64,000 nt of DNA, taken from the NCBI RefSeq assembly GCF_040215725.1, contig NZ_CP157968.1:868001-932000 (forward strand), in the 5' to 3' direction. The position numbers and the translations under genes are program-made. The DNA is from Rhizobium sp. ZPR4. Lineage in GTDB: Bacteria > Pseudomonadota > Alphaproteobacteria > Rhizobiales > Rhizobiaceae. How positions within the stretch are numbered: the stretch's first letter is position 1; every line of letters begins with the position of its first letter. The notes under the pieces were generated by a model. That model was given only the letters and a program-made list of their open reading frames with translations. It was not told the DNA's origin and made no database searches. Shown here piece by piece: positions 51,723 to 61,259 of the stretch.

Positions 51723-53491
51723 CCGAACCGGAGGCGCGGATCGCCCGCGCCTCCGCCAGGGGCAGGTCGATCAGGGACGTTGCATTGCGCCCATTCACAT
51801 CTCACGGAAGACGCTGGGGCGGCAACGCGCCGCTCCTGTGGCTTGTCGCCTTCATTCTGGTCGGCTTGCCGATGCTCCTTGTGCTCGTGCAGGCCATTTT
51901 CCCAAAGCTCTTCGATCCCACAAGCCCAAGTCTCAGGCCGTCGCTGGATGCGCTAGCGCGCATGATCACCTCACCGCGCCTGTTGCGCGGCATTGTCAAC
52001 ACCATCATTCTCGGCATGGTCGGTGCTGTGGTTTCCACACTTCTCGGCGCCGCGTGGGCGCTGATAGTCCATCTGAGCGATGTTCGTCTTCGCAGGGTTT
52101 GGACCGCTTTACCCTGGATCGTCTTTGCAACGCCAAGCTACTTGAAGGGGCTTGCCTGGGTGCTGTTGATGTCGCAGGGCGGCTATCTGGTCTATCTCGG
52201 GGTGCTTTCGCCCATGCAGGCATCGGCCTTTTTCGGTCCGCCCGGTCTGTTGCTTGTAATGGCGCTTTCGCTGTTCCCGGTACCTTATTTCATCATCCGT
52301 GCCCGCCTCGAAGGCATTGGGGGCGAATATATCGACGCTGCCCGTATGGCCTCCGCCGGCCCCATGCGGACGGTCGTCAAGATCATTGTTCCCATGCTCA
52401 TGCCAGCAATCGGATTGTCGCTGTTGACGACATTTGCCGAAGTCATCGGTGATTTCGGTCTGGCAAATACGATCGCGCGCTCGATGAACTTCGGGTTGCT
52501 GACCTACAACATCTATGCCGCGACCTCGAGCTTTCCTGTCGATTTCGCAGGCGCCGGTGCCCAGGCGTTGCTTCTGGCCGTGCTGGTGTCCGGATCCGTC
52601 AGTGCTGCCGCCATGAGCGGAACGCAGCGCGAGGCTCGGTTCCTTTCCGGCCGCAACCGGCATCTGCGGCCCTATAGGCTCGGAGGCTGGCAGCCGTTGG
52701 CTGTCGGATTGCTGATGCTGGTCGCTGTCTTGTCGGCCGCGCTGCCGTTGCTGGCCGTCACTTTGAGAGCGCTTACGACCTCCCTGGGAGATGGGCTTGC
52801 TTTGGCGAATTTTTCCCTGGATGCGATCAGGGCCGTCTTGGACCTATCGAATGTCGCAGGACAGGCACTGGTTTCGAGTTTTCTTTATGGTTTTGCGGCA
52901 GCTTTCGTAACGGTCGCCTTCGCGGTGCTGTTCGCCTTCCGGGTTTCGCTTGCGTCAAGCAGGGTACGCACGATCGCCGTCGCCCTGGCAATGGTTACGG
53001 TTGCCGTGCCGGGGATCATTCCCGCCTTCGGCTATATTCTCCTTTATGATCGCGTGCCCGGTTTCACGGAACTCAATCTTTATGGCACGAGAACCTTGCT
53101 CGTTCTTGGCTATAGCGCGGCGGCATTGCCCTACTGCCTGATCTTCATGTGGTCGGCATTGGATCGGCTCGGCCCGTCGATTGGCGAGGCGTCGCGGTTG
53201 GCGGGCGCAAGCCCCTTTCAATACCTGCGCCGGATAGTTGCGCCACTGGCAGGGCGCGCGATTGCGGCCGCGTTTGGCGTGACGATGGTGCGCACCGTGT
53301 TTGAGCTGCCCATGTCACAGCTCCTGATGCCGCAGGCCGGACCGGCGCTGCCTGCGCTGATCGTCGATGATTTCACCCAGGACAGGGATGCCGTTGCCTG
53401 CGCCATGGCGCTTGTCGCCTTGCTGGCAGTTGCTCTCATTTGGGGACTGGTACTCGCATTACCCGGTCGAGCGCGGGTCAGAAGGAGATGA
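51719..53491 (+). CDS. ABC importer permease, fused two-domain Fe3+ type
   Basis: A 590-residue inner-membrane protein containing two copies of the binding-protein-dependent permease domain (about 12 helices). EAA-type loops are seen in both halves (EYIDAARMASAGPMRTVVKI; GEASRLAGASPFQYLRRIVA). I set the start at the GTG that overlaps the binding-protein stop (GTGA); ATG at 51695 and GTG at 51686 are alternatives. As in FbpB, one chain forms the whole pore. The ATPase gene follows four bases after its stop. Confidence 0.87.
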   Translation: MTEPEARIARASARGRSIRDVALRPFTSHGRRWGGNAPLLWLVAFILVGLPMLLVLVQAIFPKLFDPTSPSLRPSLDALARMITSPRLLRGIVNTIILGMVGAVVSTLLGAAWALIVHLSDVRLRRVWTALPWIVFATPSYLKGLAWVLLMSQGGYLVYLGVLSPMQASAFFGPPGLLLVMALSLFPVPYFIIRARLEGIGGEYIDAARMASAGPMRTVVKIIVPMLMPAIGLSLLTTFAEVIGDFGLANTIARSMNFGLLTYNIYAATSSFPVDFAGAGAQALLLAVLVSGSVSAAAMSGTQREARFLSGRNRHLRPYRLGGWQPLAVGLLMLVAVLSAALPLLAVTLRALTTSLGDGLALANFSLDAIRAVLDLSNVAGQALVSSFLYGFAAAFVTVAFAVLFAFRVSLASSRVRTIAVALAMVTVAVPGIIPAFGYILLYDRVPGFTELNLYGTRTLLVLGYSAAALPYCLIFMWSALDRLGPSIGEASRLAGASPFQYLRRIVAPLAGRAIAAAFGVTMVRTVFELPMSQLLMPQAGPALPALIVDDFTQDRDAVACAMALVALLAVALIWGLVLALPGRARVRRR

Positions 53492-53495
53492 CGTC

Positions 53496-54536
53496 ATGAC
53501 GAAGGCTGCTCTTATATGTTCGGGCATCACCAAGTCGCTTGGCGGCAAGGCAGTTCTCAAGGACCTGAGCTTTGTTGTCGAGGCGGGCGAGGTTATTGCC
53601 CTCGTCGGCGCCAGTGGATCGGGCAAATCGACGTTGCTGCGATCCATTGCCGGCCTTGTGGAGCCGGACGAGGGTGACATTCATATCCAAGGGGACGTCG
53701 TCTGGTCACGCCGCGTTCGGGTGCCGGCCGAGCAGCGCAATGTCGGCCTGGTCTTTCAGGATTATGCGCTCTGGCCTCACATGTCCGTCCGAGAGAATCT
53801 AAGCTTCGGCCTTGAGGTGAAAGGTTACGATCGTGCCGAGGTCGAGCGCCGCATCGACCATGCGCTTTCCATTACGCATCTCGAGCAGCTGGCAAACCGT
53901 AGGCCCAGCGAGCTTTCCGGCGGCCAGCAGCAGCGCGTCGCCATTGCTAGATGTCTCGCCATGCGGCCGAAACTCCTCCTGCTCGACGAGCCTTTGAGCA
54001 ATCTTGACGCGGCGCTTCGCGACGACCTGCGGGCGGACATGATGCAGCTTATCCGCGCGGAGGGAATGAGTGCCGTCTATGTCACGCATGACCAGGTTGA
54101 GGCAATGGCGGTTTCGGATCGCCTTGCGGTCATGGACAGCGGCTCCATCGTGCAATTTGCCGCACCCCAGGCGATCTACGAGGCGCCTGCAAATGCTTTC
54201 GTCGCCAAATTCCTTGGAGGCTTCTCCCTACTCAAGGGAATGGCTTGCGACGACAGTTTCAAGGTCTCCGACAATGGCGGCGTCATGCATCACGCTTCGC
54301 CTTATATGAAAGGACCTGCCGTTCTCGTCGTTCGTCCGGAAGACGGGCGGCCAGCTACCGGCAATAACGATCTGACCGGAGAAGTCGTCGACAGCGCATT
54401 CCAAGGGAGGTGCTGGCGCGTTCAGGTTCGCATCGGCTGCGACGTTGTTCGTCTCGACTGGCCACGTAAGGAGGAAAGAGGGGCTTCTCTCTCATTTTCG
54501 CTTCCGCCCGAACGCTGCACGGTCCTTCCCGCATAG
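53496..54536 (+). CDS. ABC importer ATPase, FbpC/AfuC type
   Basis: A 346-residue ATPase. Walker A GASGSGKST, signature LSGGQQQRVAIARCLAMRP and Walker B LLLLDEPLSNLDA are intact; a C-terminal TOBE-like domain (PAVLVVRPEDGRP) is present. The ATG at 53496 has GAAGGAGATGACGTC before it; an earlier in-frame start would lie inside the permease gene. Last gene of the RpiR-controlled operon. Confidence 0.92.
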   Translation: MTKAALICSGITKSLGGKAVLKDLSFVVEAGEVIALVGASGSGKSTLLRSIAGLVEPDEGDIHIQGDVVWSRRVRVPAEQRNVGLVFQDYALWPHMSVRENLSFGLEVKGYDRAEVERRIDHALSITHLEQLANRRPSELSGGQQQRVAIARCLAMRPKLLLLDEPLSNLDAALRDDLRADMMQLIRAEGMSAVYVTHDQVEAMAVSDRLAVMDSGSIVQFAAPQAIYEAPANAFVAKFLGGFSLLKGMACDDSFKVSDNGGVMHHASPYMKGPAVLVVRPEDGRPATGNNDLTGEVVDSAFQGRCWRVQVRIGCDVVRLDWPRKEERGASLSFSLPPERCTVLPA

Positions 54537-54544
54537 CCTGGAAC

Positions 54545-54592
54545 CGCTCTGCTTTTCCGCGAATCGTAAGAGCGATCTATCTTTTTGTTTTT
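54545..54592 (+). terminator. Probable terminator after the ABC operon
   Basis: CGCTCT (54545-54550) pairs with AGAGCG (54569-54574); a T-rich run CTTTTTGTTTTT follows. The stem is short, but the T-run is the best in this stretch. The remaining bases to 54801 hold no supportable gene. Confidence 0.45.
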
Positions 54593-54801
54593 ACTAAATT
54601 TAAGGCAGAGGATCGTTATGCATTTTCCGGGAATTGCCCCGGATCGCCGGTTCATGAATCCCCGCACTCGGTCTTGATGTCGACGGGACCGGACCTGTCT
54701 TTGCGGCCGTCTCCCTTGCGATCTCGGCAATCATCTTGCCTTCATGTGAAAGTGTTTAATGTGCCGCTGGGGCCCTCGACCTTGAGATTCGGGAGCAGTT
54801 G

Positions 54802-56676
54802 ATGTCGGCAATCCAGCGTTCGACCACGCATTCATCCTCTTGGTTCCTGGCGAGTATCGGTGCCCTCGGCATCGTGTTCGGCGATATCGGCACCAGTCCG
54901 CTATATACGTTCAAAACCGTGCTCGACATGACCGGCACGGGCGATCCGGCAACCATATTGGGCGTGCTTTCGCTGATCGTATGGACGCTCGTCATCATCA
55001 CTTCGGTCAAATATGCCGGATTTGCCATGCGCATCGACAATGATGGCGAAGGCGGCATCCTGGCCCTCATGGCCCTGCTTGGCATCAAGCGACAGGTCAG
55101 GCCGCTTGTTGTCGCCTTCGGCCTTTTCGGCGCCGCACTGATCTATGGCGATGGGGCCATAACGCCGGCGATCTCGGTGCTTTCTGCGCTTGAGGGTCTC
55201 AATATCGTTGCTCCATCGTTGCAGGCCTATGTGCTGCCACTGACAGTCGCAATTCTGCTCGGCCTATTTCTCATCCAGCCTTTCGGCACGGCGCGGATCG
55301 GACACGCCTTCGGTCCGATCATGAGCATCTGGTTCCTTTCCATGGCGCTGATGGGCATATGGGGCGTGGTTCAGCATCCGGCGGTCCTTTGGGCGCTCAA
55401 TCCGCTTTACGGTCTGTCCTTTCTTCTTCACCACGGCAGCATTGGCTTTCTCGTGCTCGGTGGCGTCTTTCTCTGCGTTACCGGCGCGGAGGCGCTCTAT
55501 GCGGATATGGGGCACTTCGGACCCGGGCCGATCAAGCTTTCCTGGTCGCTCATGGTCTTTCCGAGCCTCGTTCTGAATTATGCGGGGCAGTCCGCGATCG
55601 TCCTTGCCGGAGCGCCGACCGACGGCAATATCTTTTATCGTCTTTGTCCGCCCGGTCTCACCCTGCCGCTGATCCTTTTGTCGACGGCGGCGACGATCAT
55701 TGCCAGCCAATCCATCATTACCGGCGCATTCTCCATGACACGGCAGGCCATCGCACTTGGTTGGATGCCGAGGCTGAAAGTGGTGCAGACATCTGCCGGC
55801 GGTTATGGCCAGATCTATGTCGGAGCCGTCAACTGGCTATTGATGATCGTGACGATCGGCCTCGCCTTGGGTTTCAAGAAATCGGACAATCTGGCGGCCG
55901 CCTACGGCATTGCGGTCTCGGCCACGATGCTGATGACGACGACGCTGCTCTTCATGGCAATGCGGGAGATATGGCGATGGAGCCTGCTTGCAAGCGGTGT
56001 GGTGGCCGGTTTGTTTTTCCTCGTAGATACTGCATTCTTCGTGTCGAACCTGACAAAGCTCCTCGATGGCGGCTATGTGCCGCTTATCCTTGCCGCTCTC
56101 GTCTATGCCATCATGTATATCTGGCACCGTGGTGTGCTGGCGATGACGGCAAGCATGGAGGAAAACCCGATATCGGTCGGCGACTTCATCGCAAGCCTGC
56201 CCCAGCGGCAGATAGCCCGTGTACCGGGTACGGCCGTCTTTCTGACGCGTTCGACCGCCAATACGCCTCTGCTCATCCAATGGTATGTCAATCATTCCAA
56301 TTCATTGCACAAGAAGGTGCTGACTATCACGTTGCGGACGGAATCGGTACCGTGGGTGGCTGAGGCCGACCGGGTGGTTTTTTCCGAGGAGGCACCGGGC
56401 TTCTGGCGGGCTGTCACGCGCTACGGCTTCATGGAGCGTCCCGACATTCCCGCCCTTGTTCGACAGATCGAGTCGCTGAAATGTCCCGTCGATCTCGATA
56501 ATATCAACTACTTCATCGGCACGCAGAAGATCGTACGACGCGAGGATGGGCGTGGTCTGCCTTATTGGCAGCACGCGACTTTTGCGGTCATGATGCGTAA
56601 TAGCGCCCACATGAACGATTTTTTCCGTATCCCCGCCGGCCAGCTTCTCGATCTCGGCCATGAAGTTGCCGTTTAG
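54802..56676 (+). CDS. kup: Low-affinity potassium transporter
   Basis: A 624-residue potassium/proton symporter with about 12 membrane helices followed by a cytoplasmic C-terminal domain. GIVFGDIGTSPLYTFKTVLD is the hallmark opening and GDGAITPAISVLSALEG the next conserved loop. The ATG at 54802 follows GGGAG. Rhizobia usually have several Kup copies; this one stands alone with no regulator alongside. Confidence 0.95.
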   Translation: MSAIQRSTTHSSSWFLASIGALGIVFGDIGTSPLYTFKTVLDMTGTGDPATILGVLSLIVWTLVIITSVKYAGFAMRIDNDGEGGILALMALLGIKRQVRPLVVAFGLFGAALIYGDGAITPAISVLSALEGLNIVAPSLQAYVLPLTVAILLGLFLIQPFGTARIGHAFGPIMSIWFLSMALMGIWGVVQHPAVLWALNPLYGLSFLLHHGSIGFLVLGGVFLCVTGAEALYADMGHFGPGPIKLSWSLMVFPSLVLNYAGQSAIVLAGAPTDGNIFYRLCPPGLTLPLILLSTAATIIASQSIITGAFSMTRQAIALGWMPRLKVVQTSAGGYGQIYVGAVNWLLMIVTIGLALGFKKSDNLAAAYGIAVSATMLMTTTLLFMAMREIWRWSLLASGVVAGLFFLVDTAFFVSNLTKLLDGGYVPLILAALVYAIMYIWHRGVLAMTASMEENPISVGDFIASLPQRQIARVPGTAVFLTRSTANTPLLIQWYVNHSNSLHKKVLTITLRTESVPWVAEADRVVFSEEAPGFWRAVTRYGFMERPDIPALVRQIESLKCPVDLDNINYFIGTQKIVRREDGRGLPYWQHATFAVMMRNSAHMNDFFRIPAGQLLDLGHEVAV

Positions 56677-57050
56677 AACAATTTCGGCAAAAGTGCAGAG
56701 CGGCTTCGCGTCCGGAATTGCGTGAAAACAAAGAGATAGAGCACTTCCGCAGTTCCGTTTAGGACGGAAATACTCCATTCAGAGCCCCGCCTCATTTTGA
56801 ATTAAGCGTTCGGTGGGAGCGCCTCCTTCGTTCGCCGATGGAACGCCGGCGACGCGGTGCGTAGGATTTCAATTTCGCAATACCCAGCCGAGTCCTGATA
56901 CCGGGATCCAACCTTTGCCGATCGCTGGCGGCACTCGCGCATTAACCAATAATTAAGATTTGCGACGCCGGTGGCGCGACCCAAATTGACTTCGCCGACT
57001 GTGGAATTTAACCATTTATTAACACTGCTCCCTAAGGCAAAGGCGTTTGT
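56677..57050. other. Gene-free upstream region of the BTLCP gene
   Basis: No gene is supported in these 374 bases. The last 100 bases are AT-rich (including AACCATTTATTAACAC) and probably contain the promoter of the next gene. Confidence 0.5.
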
Positions 57051-57692
57051 ATGTTTTGCGTCGTCCGGCCAGCCAGCTTGTTCCGCGCAGGCAAGACCAT
57101 GGTCTCAGCTCTGGCTTTTGCAGCAGCATTGTTAGCCTGTGACACAGGCGCCTCCGCGGCTTCAAATGCGTTCATGCCAACGGGTTCAATCACATCGCAG
57201 CCGATCGGCCATTACGATTTCTGCAAGCGGCGCCCGATGGAATGTGAGATCCATCCCACCGATCTGCGCCCAATCAAGCTTACACAAGAAACCTGGGACA
57301 AGATTGTCGCAGTCAATGACTCCGTCAACAAATGGGTCAAACCAATCAGCGACCTCGATCATTATGGTGTCGTGCAATACTGGAATTACCCTGACGACGG
57401 CATGGGCAATTGCGAGCATTATGCACTGGAGAAGCGCAGGGAACTGATGGAAAAAGGCATATCACTTGCCGATCTTCTGATTACGGTGGTGCGCCTTCCG
57501 GATGGCGAAGGTCATGCCGTCGTCACGGTGCGCACCGACCGCGGGGATTTCATCCTCGACAATCTGAGCGATCAGGTGAAGAACTGGACACAGACGCCGT
57601 ATCACTTTCTGAAGCGGCAGGCGACTGACGATACCGGTCGTTGGGTGGATATCCTGCAGCCGCAGACCGTCGTTGCCAATCTTACGAAATAG
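57051..57692 (+). CDS. BTLCP-type transglutaminase-like cysteine protease
   Basis: A 213-residue exported protein of the bacterial transglutaminase-like cysteine protease group (COG3672). A signal-like helix (MVSALAFAAALLACDTGASA) is followed by the catalytic Cys121 in GMGNCEHYAL, His155 in GEGHAVVTV and Asp170 in FILDNLSD. Relatives (LapG in pseudomonads) cleave large surface adhesins in response to c-di-GMP via LapD; rhizobial copies are often orphan. No adhesin or LapD is nearby. A second start at 57099 would shorten the leader. Confidence 0.88.
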   Translation: MFCVVRPASLFRAGKTMVSALAFAAALLACDTGASAASNAFMPTGSITSQPIGHYDFCKRRPMECEIHPTDLRPIKLTQETWDKIVAVNDSVNKWVKPISDLDHYGVVQYWNYPDDGMGNCEHYALEKRRELMEKGISLADLLITVVRLPDGEGHAVVTVRTDRGDFILDNLSDQVKNWTQTPYHFLKRQATDDTGRWVDILQPQTVVANLTK

Positions 57693-57818
57693 TGATCGCG
57701 CGCCCGTTGTCGACAATTAGGTTCGATGGGAAGAGGCGCCCCTCGTGGGTGGCATTTGTTCCTAACATCATTCTGAAAAAGCGCTTTTTTATTGATCCCG
57801 TCGGTCACCGCCTCGATG

Positions 57819-59324
57819 TCACTGTCGCGGGTCGGTATATTGGAAGTCGGTCCGGAGGGTCGAAGCGGAATAGCAGACCGTTGCAAAAATAAGTGGAATG
57901 TGGCTGTTTGAAAGCCGGATCGGGTGGCTTGGCCCATGAGCAGTGCAATAGGGCGGCAGTTGATCGTCCTTGGTGTCAGACATATACAGCATGCCCTTGG
58001 TCGCTACGTCGCTTGCCGTAACCCAGGGGGAGAGCCTGAGATCGCGATCAACGGCCACATTGGGTCTCTGTGGCAGGCCGAGTGATACGAGACCTGCAAG
58101 CCACATACTTCCTCCAGTGATTTGCAGGGGAGTATCGACTTCGGCTTTCCAGATAGAATTTGCTTTTTCCGCAAGCTCCTGCATCGGCCAGGATGTTCTC
58201 TGCGGTTTATGCGATTTCGACCAGACGGCTTCGCCGATAAACACGGTGCCTACGAGGGAAACAAACGTCACAGCACCGATCGTTAGGCGTTTGATCATGG
58301 TCGTATTCCAAACGCTATCAATTTCGGCAACGACCCAAAGCCCGACAGTGGTGAACATCGGCATCCCCCACATGGTGACGAGGCCTTTTCCAGTTAGGAG
58401 TGCGCCAATGATCAGCATTGCTAAAGGTGTGAAGGTGAATAAGCGGAAGAACGACTTCGTTGACGACGAGCTCTCTCTGTCGCCCTTTACACTAAGGGCC
58501 GAAAAACCGACACAACTCAACAACAGCAGCATAGGTATGTGATTTAGGATTTGCATGAGCAAGAATATGAAGGGCTCTTCAGCAAATCTGCGGCCGGCGG
58601 TGCGGTCCGACACGTATTTGAAGGTCAGGAAATCGGTCTGAAACAACCACACAACGTGAGGCAAGAAGATCAGCCCGGCGATCGTGATCGCAAGATAGGG
58701 TCTCGGTGTCTTCAGCTGCGCTCTGACGTTGGAAAAAACGACACCGGCAATCGCTGCCGTGATTGCAATTACGCAGACGGAGTATTTGGCGTACATTCCC
58801 GCGCCGACGAGTATTCCGAGGATAATCCAGAGCGATGTTCTTGCCGGCTTCCTCAATATATGGGCAAAAACTAAAATGATTGCGGACCAAAATGGTAGCT
58901 GCAGAACATTATGATTAAACTGGGTCGTGAAATAATTGAAGTATAACGATCCGGCGAGCAGTAGGGTACCTGCCAATGCGCGCCATTTATCCGTGAAGAC
59001 GCAACCCGCAAGATAGACAAACAGATAGGTCAAAGCGACGGCGATCTGTGACAACAGATAGGGGCCAAACAAATAGCCTGGTATCAGATAATGCATGATC
59101 TCGATCGACCATGCAGGCCCGGGTGGATGCTTATATGTGCCGATTAGCCAATGGGGTGCCCAGGTCCAACCCTCAACGACGTCCAGCGGCGGCGCGGAAC
59201 TAAATGCTGTTGGGATGATCGTTAGAACGACGAGTTGAAAGGCAATAAGAAGCCACAGGATATTTGTGGGGCGTCGGAAAATGGTGTTAACAGCCGTTTG
59301 CAAAAAATCGTTCCCTAAATTCAC
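57819..59324 (-). CDS. Membrane glycosyltransferase, GT39/ArnT-like
   Basis: A 501-residue membrane protein with about ten to twelve helices. The N-terminal region includes FSSAPPLDVVEGWTWAPHW, where the acidic residue after the first helix is the usual catalytic site of polyprenyl-phosphate-sugar transferases (ArnT, PMT). It moves a sugar from a lipid carrier to a target in the periplasm. It diverges from a GT2 gene that would make the carrier-linked sugar. The start is a GTG with weak spacing; a later start is possible. Confidence 0.82.
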   Translation of the reverse strand: MNLGNDFLQTAVNTIFRRPTNILWLLIAFQLVVLTIIPTAFSSAPPLDVVEGWTWAPHWLIGTYKHPPGPAWSIEIMHYLIPGYLFGPYLLSQIAVALTYLFVYLAGCVFTDKWRALAGTLLLAGSLYFNYFTTQFNHNVLQLPFWSAIILVFAHILRKPARTSLWIILGILVGAGMYAKYSVCVIAITAAIAGVVFSNVRAQLKTPRPYLAITIAGLIFLPHVVWLFQTDFLTFKYVSDRTAGRRFAEEPFIFLLMQILNHIPMLLLLSCVGFSALSVKGDRESSSSTKSFFRLFTFTPLAMLIIGALLTGKGLVTMWGMPMFTTVGLWVVAEIDSVWNTTMIKRLTIGAVTFVSLVGTVFIGEAVWSKSHKPQRTSWPMQELAEKANSIWKAEVDTPLQITGGSMWLAGLVSLGLPQRPNVAVDRDLRLSPWVTASDVATKGMLYMSDTKDDQLPPYCTAHGPSHPIRLSNSHIPLIFATVCYSASTLRTDFQYTDPRQ

Positions 59325-59520
59325 ATCCGTGACATTGCGCCATAGCGAAGTCGAGCAACTCGCTGTCTTCGATCATTGTGACATCCGTCTTCCCGCCGAG
59401 TTGGTAAGATTTTAGGTTGCATACAGGAATTATTTGCCGCGAAACTCAGTTTGAATTCACCAAGATAGGCCACGGTTCAATCGAAAATTGGATAAATTTA
59501 TTCGTCGATATGAGTGCCAA

Positions 59521-60471
59521 ATGCCAGTACTATCTATTGTCTCACCATTTCTGAACGAGCAAGCGTCGGCGGAAGCCTTTGCACGATTCTCAAAAGCACT
59601 TGCACGCGATGTCAAAAGCCGCTTTGGGCTCGATTTAGAGGTCGTTCTCGTTGATGATGGCAGCACCGATGATAGCATCGGCCGATATCGAGCGGTTCTT
59701 GAAGGCAATTGGCGTATTGTTGAACTCAGTCGAAATTTCGGAAAAGAAATAGCACTTTTCTCCGGCATCGAAGAAAGCAGCGGCGATCTTATTTTGATGG
59801 TGGACGCCGATTTACAGCATCCGTACGACGTCTGCATGGAGCTGATTTCAACGTTGATTGCCGATGACGATCTTGATGTCGTGTACTCCGTGCGAATTGA
59901 TCGAAAGACGGAATCTTGGACGAAGGCGCTCGCGAGCAAGCTTTTCTACAGTCTGATCAATGCCGGTCAGCGCTTCGACATGCCCGAGAATGCAGGTGAT
60001 TTTCGCATCATGCGGCGTCAGGTGGCAGAAGCTCTGCTGCGCATTCGCGACAAGAGACGTTTCAACAAAGGGCTCTATGCTTGGATGGGTTTCAGGCAAA
60101 AGGGCATTTCCTATATTCCGGCTCCACGCGCGGCAGGCAGGACCAAATGGTCGAAGCGAGCTCTTGCCTCCCTTTCGCTTGAGGGGATTACATCCTTCTC
60201 GGCACTGCCACTGCGTTCAATGTCGGTCGTCGGTGTTGTTATCGGCATCCTCGGCATGCTGTACGGAGGCGAGATCATTATTGAGGCTTTGCTATTTGGC
60301 ACCAATGTGCCTGGCTATCCTAGCCTGATGGCGTCCATTTCCGTGCTTGGCGGCTTCAATCTCGCTCTTCTCGGCCTGCTTGGTGAGTATATCTGGGTTA
60401 CCATCGGCGAGGTGAAGGATCGGCCCCTCTACATCGTGCGGCGGCTCCATCGATCGGATGACGCAGCTTGA
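59521..60471 (+). CDS. Polyprenyl-phosphate glycosyltransferase, GT2 (ArnC/GtrB-like)
   Basis: A 316-residue transferase. Nucleotide-sugar binding shows as VVLVDDGSTDDS and the metal site as MVDADLQHP; two C-terminal helices (about 225-290) anchor it in the membrane. Such enzymes attach a sugar to undecaprenyl phosphate for use by a GT39 partner. The ATG at 59521 fits the family opening PVLSIVSPFLNEQ; a TTG at 59488 is an alternative. It overlaps the next gene by one base. Confidence 0.88.
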   Translation: MPVLSIVSPFLNEQASAEAFARFSKALARDVKSRFGLDLEVVLVDDGSTDDSIGRYRAVLEGNWRIVELSRNFGKEIALFSGIEESSGDLILMVDADLQHPYDVCMELISTLIADDDLDVVYSVRIDRKTESWTKALASKLFYSLINAGQRFDMPENAGDFRIMRRQVAEALLRIRDKRRFNKGLYAWMGFRQKGISYIPAPRAAGRTKWSKRALASLSLEGITSFSALPLRSMSVVGVVIGILGMLYGGEIIIEALLFGTNVPGYPSLMASISVLGGFNLALLGLLGEYIWVTIGEVKDRPLYIVRRLHRSDDAA

Positions 60472-61259
60472 TGGCGTCGCGAGTCAATGTCGTCGCCGAT
60501 GACTACGGCCTGTCCCCCGGTGTCAGTGGTGCCATCAGAGAGTTGATTGATTCCGGCACGTTGACGGGTACCGGATGCATGACGCTTTTTCCGGAGTGGC
60601 TGGAGCAATCGCGATTGCTTCGCCAGCTCAATCCAGAGTCTGGGGCCGACATTGGTTTGCATCTGACGCTGACTGATTTTGCGCCACTCTCCCGGTGGGA
60701 CGCTGATAAGAATTTACCATCACTCCCACGGCTGCTATCCGCAGCCTTCTTTCAGCAGCTCAATCAGGAGACGATCGACGCCGAGCTCGATGCTCAACTC
60801 GACCGCTTCGTTGCGGGTATCGGAAGGCTGCCGGATTTCATTGATGGACACCAGCATGTACATTTTTTACCGGCCGTGCGGCGATGGCTGGAGGCGCGCA
60901 CCGATCGGCTCGTGCATGATGGCCGTCTGCCGTGGTTGCGTGGAGCCCCTTTGATGCGATTCGCGCCAGACATTGGGATGAAGGCGAAAATTGCTTTCGT
61001 TGGGTTGATTGCAGCCGGTTTTGATCGCCAGATGACTGCCGCGGGGTTTCCCGTGCGTGGTCCTTTGGTCGGGTTTTATAATTGGAAGCGCCCCGGCGAT
61101 TTTTTTAAGATGATCGACCGGCTTCAAGGCAAATTGTCGAAAAATACAGTTTTGATGTGCCATCCCGGCTGGGTAGATGAAACACTCATCGACAGGGATA
61201 AAATGATCCTGGCAAGACCAACGGAATTCAACGGCCTTCGACGGCAATATTTTCGTTAA
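60471..61259 (+). CDS. ChbG/HpnK-family carbohydrate deacetylase
   Basis: A 262-residue deacetylase. VVADDYGLSPGVSG gives the aspartate metal ligand and IDGHQHVHFLPAVR the histidines. The family removes acetyl groups from chitooligosaccharides (ChbG) or acts in hopanoid side-chain or lipid-linked sugar processing (HpnK). Its start overlaps the GT2 stop, so the deacetylase most likely trims an N-acetyl group from the carrier-bound sugar, as ArnD does for aminoarabinose. Confidence 0.87.
   Translation: MASRVNVVADDYGLSPGVSGAIRELIDSGTLTGTGCMTLFPEWLEQSRLLRQLNPESGADIGLHLTLTDFAPLSRWDADKNLPSLPRLLSAAFFQQLNQETIDAELDAQLDRFVAGIGRLPDFIDGHQHVHFLPAVRRWLEARTDRLVHDGRLPWLRGAPLMRFAPDIGMKAKIAFVGLIAAGFDRQMTAAGFPVRGPLVGFYNWKRPGDFFKMIDRLQGKLSKNTVLMCHPGWVDETLIDRDKMILARPTEFNGLRRQYFR

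Noticed and set aside
54599..54735. Possible 42-codon minus-strand frame beginning MIAEIARETAAK before kup
   Set aside because: It is short, has no ribosome site and shows no known family; it is probably chance.
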